Assembly (NCBI GenBank): GCA_013298765.1
Contig: JAAFJA010000019.1
Span: 1 to 44,990, forward strand
Direction of reading: 5' to 3'
DNA from: Betaproteobacteria bacterium
GTDB taxonomy: Bacteria > Pseudomonadota > Gammaproteobacteria > Burkholderiales > Casimicrobiaceae
DNA length: 44,990 bases
Within the stretch, counting starts at the first letter, position 1, and each line of letters begins with the position of its first letter. Shown here one piece after another: positions 41,233 through 44,990 of this stretch. The notes under the pieces are model-generated. The model had not been told where the DNA came from, searched no databases, and saw only the letters and a program-made list of their open reading frames with translations. A program made the position numbers and the translations under genes.

Positions 41233-42258
41233 AGCGTCGAGCTCGGTTAGGAGGCGCGGCATCGCATCCGTCATCCCCCGATACGCGACAACGGCGGGCG
41301 TCATCGAACGCAGCGCGTCGGTGAGCTCGCGTGCGCGCGTGGGTGCAATCCGCAACACGTCCGTCAGCGGACTCATCATCACTCGAATGAAAAACACCGC
41401 GCGATTGAATTGCGGCAACGGCCAGGTGGTTTGCCGCTCAACGCGAAAGAAGAGGCGAGGAAGGAGCGGCGCTGGGTCTGCGAGCGTTTTCGCCCATGAG
41501 TAATCGTTTTGATCGGGATGTTGCGGCAAGCTCGCGCTGGGGACGATGAGCCACACGTGTCGCAGCATCGGCTGCTTCATGAACGCCATGGTCATGATTG
41601 ACGGCCCTGCGGCAATGAGCATTTGATTGTCAGCGACAGGTGCGTGAATCTGTGAGAAATCAAGGCCGAGCTTTTCACGCGGGTCCCAGCGAGAAGGGAA
41701 ACAGACGGAGAGGTATTCCGTGCGAAGCGTGTCGGCTTCGTGTTTGAGGATCACGAAGTCTTCTTGAACCTGGAGGGCGATTTCTGCTCCCTCTCCCGCA
41801 GCGCGGGACCAGCCGTTAGGCGCAGGACCCAACGAAGTTGCGGTCTCGACCAAAGGAAGAGACGAAACGATCGGTTCGCAGAGGGTTGGGCTGAGGGCGG
41901 TCGATGGAGCGTTGTCTGTGGCGCCTCCAAGAGTGACGTCGGTGTTGCTCGGGCCTCCGCGTGTACTGGCTTCGGGTATTGCCCTCACCCTAGCCGGCTC
42001 CCGCGCTGCCTGTGAGGGGACCAAATCGCAAATTGCCCTGATCACATCTTCGTTCGCTTCACCCACCAACGCCCGCTCACGCGCCTCACGCAGCACACGC
42101 TCGCGCTCGCGTGCGTACGCGGGCGCAAGATCGTCGTGTAGCAACAGCGCAGGCGATTCGGGATCAAGCTTCTCGAGATTCGGGCGCATGCGAAACGGTG
42201 TGGATACCGTCCACGGCATACGCTCAGCGGGTGTGAGCCAATCGATTTCGCGTAGCAC
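41227..42258 (-). CDS. DUF3445 (heme-dependent oxidative N-demethylase alpha-subunit-like) protein with a repeat insertion
   Basis: The C-terminal half (RTEYLSVCFPSRWDPREKLG, HAPVADN, then FFRVERQTTWPLPQ and AVFFIRVMMSPL) matches DUF3445, a family related to the heme-dependent oxidative N-demethylase subunit. The frame is open to 42522, but that part overlaps the upstream gene. I use the GTG at 42258 (M/V-L-R-E-I-D-W-L-T-P), with GAGGGA eight bases upstream, giving 343 residues. Between RAICDLVPSQ and EIALQVQEDFVILK lie about 70 residues of low-complexity sequence encoded by repeat copy E, absent from the family as I know it. The stop codon also lies in a repeat. Fourth gene of the cysM run. 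Confidence 0.72.
   Translation of the reverse strand: MLREIDWLTPAERMPWTVSTPFRMRPNLEKLDPESPALLLHDDLAPAYARERERVLREARERALVGEANEDVIRAICDLVPSQAAREPARVRAIPEASTRGGPSNTDVTLGGATDNAPSTALSPTLCEPIVSSLPLVETATSLGPAPNGWSRAAGEGAEIALQVQEDFVILKHEADTLRTEYLSVCFPSRWDPREKLGLDFSQIHAPVADNQMLIAAGPSIMTMAFMKQPMLRHVWLIVPSASLPQHPDQNDYSWAKTLADPAPLLPRLFFRVERQTTWPLPQFNRAVFFIRVMMSPLTDVLRIAPTRARELTDALRSMTPAVVAYRGMTDAMPRLLTELDAL
41787..41900. repeat. palindromic repeat copy E, inside the DUF3445 gene
   Basis: Shares CTCCCTCTCCC at one end, then GGGACCAGCCG, GGCGCAGGACC and TTGCGGTCTCGACCAA with copies A and D in order, in the same orientation as A, and ends near GGGCTGAGGGCGG. It is more diverged than A and D, so it is probably an older insertion. 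A further CCCTCAC/GTGAGGG palindrome is at 41982-42018. Confidence 0.8.
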
Positions 42259-42263
42259 TGAGT

Positions 42264-42313
42264 TTTCCCTCACCCGCCCTGTCGGGCACCCTCTCCCACA
42301 GGGAGAGGGGAAA
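42264..42313. repeat. palindromic repeat copy F across the exonuclease/DUF3445 junction
   Basis: A 50-bp element with TTTCCC at one end and GGGAAA at the other, a GCCCTGTCGGGC hairpin and CCCTCTCCCACAGGGAGAGG inside. It encodes the last ~14 residues and the stop codon of the exonuclease and, on the minus strand, the GGTGAGGG that serves as ribosome binding site of the DUF3445 gene. Confidence 0.85.
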
Positions 42314-43088
42314 CGCTCCACGCCTGCAAATACTCTTTCCAATGCGCAGCGCCATTCGCGCGCAACTTTTCGCGCACGAGTTTGATTTCGTCGGCGTATT
42401 GCGAATCGCTCAACTCGCCGCGCATCATTTGAAAGCGCAAGAAGAGCAGATACGTGTTCATTACGTCCGTCTCGCAATAGGCGCGGATGTTGCCGATTTC
42501 GCCTCGCTCGAAGGCATCCCACACTTTGCTGCCGTCCATCCCCAGTTTGCCGGGGAAGCCGGCGAGTTTCGCCATCGAATCGAGCGGCGCATTGGCGCGC
42601 GCTTGATACATCGCGAGGAAGTCCATCAAATCAAGATGACGCTCTTTGTAGCGATTCAAGTAATGATCGAAATTGAATGCCCGATCATTCGCACCCGTCT
42701 CAAGAAAGCGCGACGCCGACACACCCGCCAGCAAGCCGCGTTGCATCAACACAGGAAGATCAAACCCGCCGCCGTTCCACGAAATGAGTTGCGGTGTTCG
42801 TTTGTCGATGAGATCGAAAAACTTCTGAACGATCGCCGCTTCGGCGTCCGTTTCTTCGCCCAACGTCCACACCGCGAGCTTGTCGGTGCCCTCTCGGAGT
42901 ACGCACGAGATCGCACACACGCGTTGCAAGTACGGCGGCAAAAAATCACTGCCGTTTTTGATGCGCTGCTGTGTAAAGCCCCATTTCGCGACCTCGCTAT
43001 CGGTCAGCTCGGAAGGCAAATCGTGAAGACGACGCAACCCCGCTACATCGGGGATGGTTTCGATATCGAAGACGAGGGTGGGAAACAT
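42270..43088 (-). CDS. predicted 3'-5' exonuclease of the PolB-like type (DnaQ fold)
   Basis: A 272-residue exonuclease related to the proofreading domain of family B polymerases (DNA_pol_B_exo2 type). Exo I is FDIETIPD at residues 6-13, Exo II is SWNGGGFDLPVL near residue 103, and Exo III is YCETDVMNTYLLFLRF near 209, giving the four acidic metal ligands. The natural protein probably ended soon after WKEYLQAW; the last residues S-V-S-P-L-P-V-G-E-G-A-R-Q-G-G come from repeat copy F. It lies 27 bp after the GNAT-DUF3253 gene on the same strand. Its cellular substrate is unknown. Confidence 0.88.
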   Translation of the reverse strand: MFPTLVFDIETIPDVAGLRRLHDLPSELTDSEVAKWGFTQQRIKNGSDFLPPYLQRVCAISCVLREGTDKLAVWTLGEETDAEAAIVQKFFDLIDKRTPQLISWNGGGFDLPVLMQRGLLAGVSASRFLETGANDRAFNFDHYLNRYKERHLDLMDFLAMYQARANAPLDSMAKLAGFPGKLGMDGSKVWDAFERGEIGNIRAYCETDVMNTYLLFLRFQMMRGELSDSQYADEIKLVREKLRANGAAHWKEYLQAWSVSPLPVGEGARQGG

Positions 43089-43115
43089 TTGGAGATTTTA
43101 GGCGCGCTTGTTCGC

Positions 43116-43853
43116 TCACTTGACGCGATATCGAATTGCACCGCGAATCTCGTCGTTCGGGTCTCGAACGATGCCTCGCTGCGTAATTTCAATGTCGTTT
43201 GCTTTCGCTAACTCGACGCCAACTGCGCGAACGTCTTTCATGTGCGCGCGCCAGTCGTCTGGCCAAAGCGCGCGTGCCACCTCGCTGGGGCAAATCGTTA
43301 CGCCGTCGGATCGTGCGCGGCACAACGCCACAATTGCCAGACCAATCCGCGAATTTTCTAACTTGAAAAATGTTTCGGCATTGATTGAAAAGATAGTTTG
43401 TTGGGCACCGAAACGGATAAGTTGTCGCTCAGGACTGAAACCTAATCGCGTGAGAAGCGCAATCGACTTTTCGTTTGCACTTTGGGTTTCTGCAATGACG
43501 CGATGAAGGTTCATCGTCGAAAACGCGTGGCGTAACGCCGAGCGCAGCGCAGCGGTTGCGATTCCGCGCCCTTGAGCGACACGAAGAAGGACGTAAGAGA
43601 CCTCGGCGTCGACGCCGTCGTGGTGCTGATCAAGCGAAATGATGCCGAGAAGTTCGCCAGCAGCATTTGCGCGCAATGCCCAATTTAATTTGGGCGTGAC
43701 ATGCAGTAATGCGTCTATACGACTGTTTGCTTGATCTAGGGGCAAGCCCCCACCAAGAAAACGGCGGAGCGTTGAATCTGTATGGATTTCGACGAGCCTA
43801 TCGCGGTCGGTTTCACGAAGTACGTCGAGAATGACCGCGGGCTCGCGAAACAT
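43116..43853 (-). CDS. GNAT acetyltransferase fused to a DUF3253 domain
   Basis: A 245-residue two-domain protein. Residues ~8-160 form a GNAT fold of the ribosomal-protein-acetyltransferase type: EVSYVLLRVAQGRGIATAAL carries the acetyl-CoA motif (Q/R-x-x-G-x-A), followed by HRVIAETQSANEKSIALLTRLGF. Residues ~166-245 match DUF3253 (IGLAIVALCRARSDGVTICP, then VARALWPDDWRAHMKDVR and EITQRGIVRDP), a small winged-helix-like domain normally found alone. It begins five bases after the cysM stop, so the genes are co-transcribed. The fusion hints that the DUF3253 part presents or recognises the acceptor; this is inference. Confidence 0.85.
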   Translation of the reverse strand: MFREPAVILDVLRETDRDRLVEIHTDSTLRRFLGGGLPLDQANSRIDALLHVTPKLNWALRANAAGELLGIISLDQHHDGVDAEVSYVLLRVAQGRGIATAALRSALRHAFSTMNLHRVIAETQSANEKSIALLTRLGFSPERQLIRFGAQQTIFSINAETFFKLENSRIGLAIVALCRARSDGVTICPSEVARALWPDDWRAHMKDVRAVGVELAKANDIEITQRGIVRDPNDEIRGAIRYRVK

Positions 43854-43858
43854 ATTCG

Positions 43859-44758
43859 CTAGCCTGGAAACACACCCGTCGAGAGATAGCGATCCCCGCG
43901 ATCACACACAATAAAAACGATGGTCGCGTTCTTCACTTCTTTCGCGACGCGCAGCGCAATCGTGCACGCGCCCGCCGCCGACACGCCGCAGAAAATGCCT
44001 TCTTGTACGGCAAGTTCGCGCGTCATGTCCTCAGCATCCGCCTGCGAGACTTCAATCACACGATCAATCCGCGCCTTCTTGCTGATTTCCGGTTTGTACG
44101 CCTCGGGCCATTTGCGAATGCCTGCGATGCTGGAGCCATCGCTCGGCTGCGCGCCGATGATCACGATGTTTTCGTTCTGTTCTTTGAGGTAATTCGAGAC
44201 GCCGGTGATGGTGCCGGTCGTGCCCATTGCGGAGACGAAATGCGTGATTTGGCCGTTGGTTTGCGTCCACAATTCTGGACCCGTGCCGCGATAGTGCGCG
44301 AGCGGATTGTCAGGGTTCGCGAACTGATCGAGCACGCGGCCTTTACCCTCCGCCTGCAGCTTCACGGCGAGATCGCGCGCGCCTTCCATGCCTTCGGTTT
44401 TGCTCACCAAAATCAGTTCAGCACCAAACGCTTTCATCGATTGCCGACGTTCAAGCGATTGGTTCTCGGGCATGATGAGTACCATCTTATAGCCGCGCAT
44501 GGCCGCCACCATCGCAAGCGCGATGCCAGTGTTGCCGCTGGTTGCTTCAATCAGCGTATCGCCGGGTTTGATTTCGCCACGGCGCTCCGCTTCCATGATC
44601 ATCGAAAACGCGGGGCGATCTTTCACGCTGCCCGCCGGGTTGTTGCCTTCGAGCTTGCCGAGGATCACGTTTGAAGGATCAACGCCATGTAACTGTGGGA
44701 GACGTTGCAAGCGAACGAGTGGAGTGTTGCCGATGGTGGATTCGATGGTGGGATACAT
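43859..44758 (-). CDS. cysM: cysteine synthase B (O-acetylserine sulfhydrylase) CysM
   Basis: A 299-residue PLP enzyme making cysteine from O-acetylserine and sulfide or thiosulfate. The PLP lysine is Lys46 in NNPAGSVKDRPA, the substrate loop is ATSGNTG near residue 70, and the phosphate-binding loop is GTTGTITGV near residue 178. GRVLDQFANPDNPLAHY and the C-terminal CDRGDRYLSTGVF are typical of CysM rather than CysK. It leads the minus-strand run cysM, GNAT-DUF3253, exonuclease, DUF3445. The 160 bp upstream show no obvious CysB site. Confidence 0.95.
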   Translation of the reverse strand: MYPTIESTIGNTPLVRLQRLPQLHGVDPSNVILGKLEGNNPAGSVKDRPAFSMIMEAERRGEIKPGDTLIEATSGNTGIALAMVAAMRGYKMVLIMPENQSLERRQSMKAFGAELILVSKTEGMEGARDLAVKLQAEGKGRVLDQFANPDNPLAHYRGTGPELWTQTNGQITHFVSAMGTTGTITGVSNYLKEQNENIVIIGAQPSDGSSIAGIRKWPEAYKPEISKKARIDRVIEVSQADAEDMTRELAVQEGIFCGVSAAGACTIALRVAKEVKNATIVFIVCDRGDRYLSTGVFPG

Positions 44759-44918
44759 GTTTCGAGTGACGAAGAACGAACGACGAGTGGCGAGATGTTA
44801 CGCCGAGCGATTTCCGCACCCTAAGTGTGGAGAAGTGCGAGCTGGGTCTTTCACTCACGCGAGCGGAGCCTATCCTGAATTTTGTGTACGAGGCATATGA
44901 TGACCGAAAGGGAGTTTT

Positions 44919-44990
44919 ATGCAGAGTACCGAAGGCAAAGCAGACGTTGCGACATTGAGTCGCACGAGGCGTCGCAACCGAGAGATTGCG
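44919..44990 (+). CDS. start of an unidentified gene, cut by the window edge
   Basis: ATG at 44919 with AAAGGGAG four bases upstream opens M-Q-S-T-E-G-K-A-D-V-A-T-L-S and stays open to the end. An overlapping frame from the double ATG at 44897/44900 with GAGG upstream is also open (M-T-E-R-E-F-Y-A-E-Y). I cannot tell which is real; the better ribosome binding site favours the first. Confidence 0.4.
   Translation, partial: MQSTEGKADVATLSRTRRRNREIA

Noticed and set aside
42259-42522. Longer start for the DUF3445 gene
   Set aside because: It would overlap the conserved end of the exonuclease, and the residues are Arg-rich shadow sequence.

Overview
The window looks like a chromosomal segment of a betaproteobacterium, most likely Burkholderiales-like. 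The evidence is the gene order tig-clpP-clpX-lon-hup-tRNA(Val)-tRNA(Asp)-ppiD, the block SRP RNA-dnaX-ybaB-recR, an hpnC/D/E squalene cassette and moderately high GC coding sequence. I cannot assign a genus from sequence alone.

Layout. (1) 1-5.1 kb: the 3' part of ftsH, a bidirectional terminator, then a minus-strand hpnC-hpnD-hpnE-GGCT-like cluster for squalene synthesis, with a large inverted repeat between hpnC and hpnD. (2) 5.1-18.2 kb: core protein quality control and purine synthesis on the plus strand: tRNA-Leu, tig, clpP, clpX, lon, hup, tRNA-Val, tRNA-Asp, ppiD, guaB, a DUF2059 secreted protein and guaA. Trigger factor and PpiD are folding factors; ClpXP, Lon and FtsH are the matching proteases. 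GuaB and GuaA are consecutive steps from IMP to GMP. (3) 18.2-24.3 kb: an accessory zone. It opens with a small segment bounded by a direct repeat of the guaA 3' end (18217-18231 and 20472-20486), carrying a YCII/DGPF protein and an ECF42-type sigma factor with a frameshifted tail. A decayed 4Fe-4S protein, secreted MoaF-like and SnoaL-like proteins and an AraC regulator follow. (4) 24.6-35.3 kb: small regulated modules. These are a TetR regulator with a patatin lipoprotein, divergent from DUF2141-SDR-membrane protein across twin operators; a LysR regulator divergent from YCII-SRPBCC-MAPEG; an orphan contractile tail sheath gene; an SDR; and MltF. (5) 35.3-45 kb: SRP RNA, dnaX, ybaB, recR, a small membrane protein with a secreted Cys-rich protein, rsmA, then the minus-strand run cysM, GNAT-DUF3253 fusion, PolB-type exonuclease and DUF3445 protein, plus the start of one more gene at the right edge.

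The most unusual thing I see is a family of short G/C-rich palindromic repeats, with TTCCC(T/C)C ends and about 45-116 bp long. They are scattered through the 17.8-42.3 kb part of the window and have entered genes. One copy sits in frame inside guaA, another in frame inside the DUF3445 gene. A third supplies the stop codon of the exonuclease and the apparent ribosome binding site of its downstream neighbour. A second repeat family (an identical 29-mer present three times) lies directly at the start of rsmA. This resembles the in-frame palindromic elements known from Rickettsia, but the sequence family here is different. The orphan sheath gene and the guaA-anchored attachment-like repeat are the other leading candidates for new biology.
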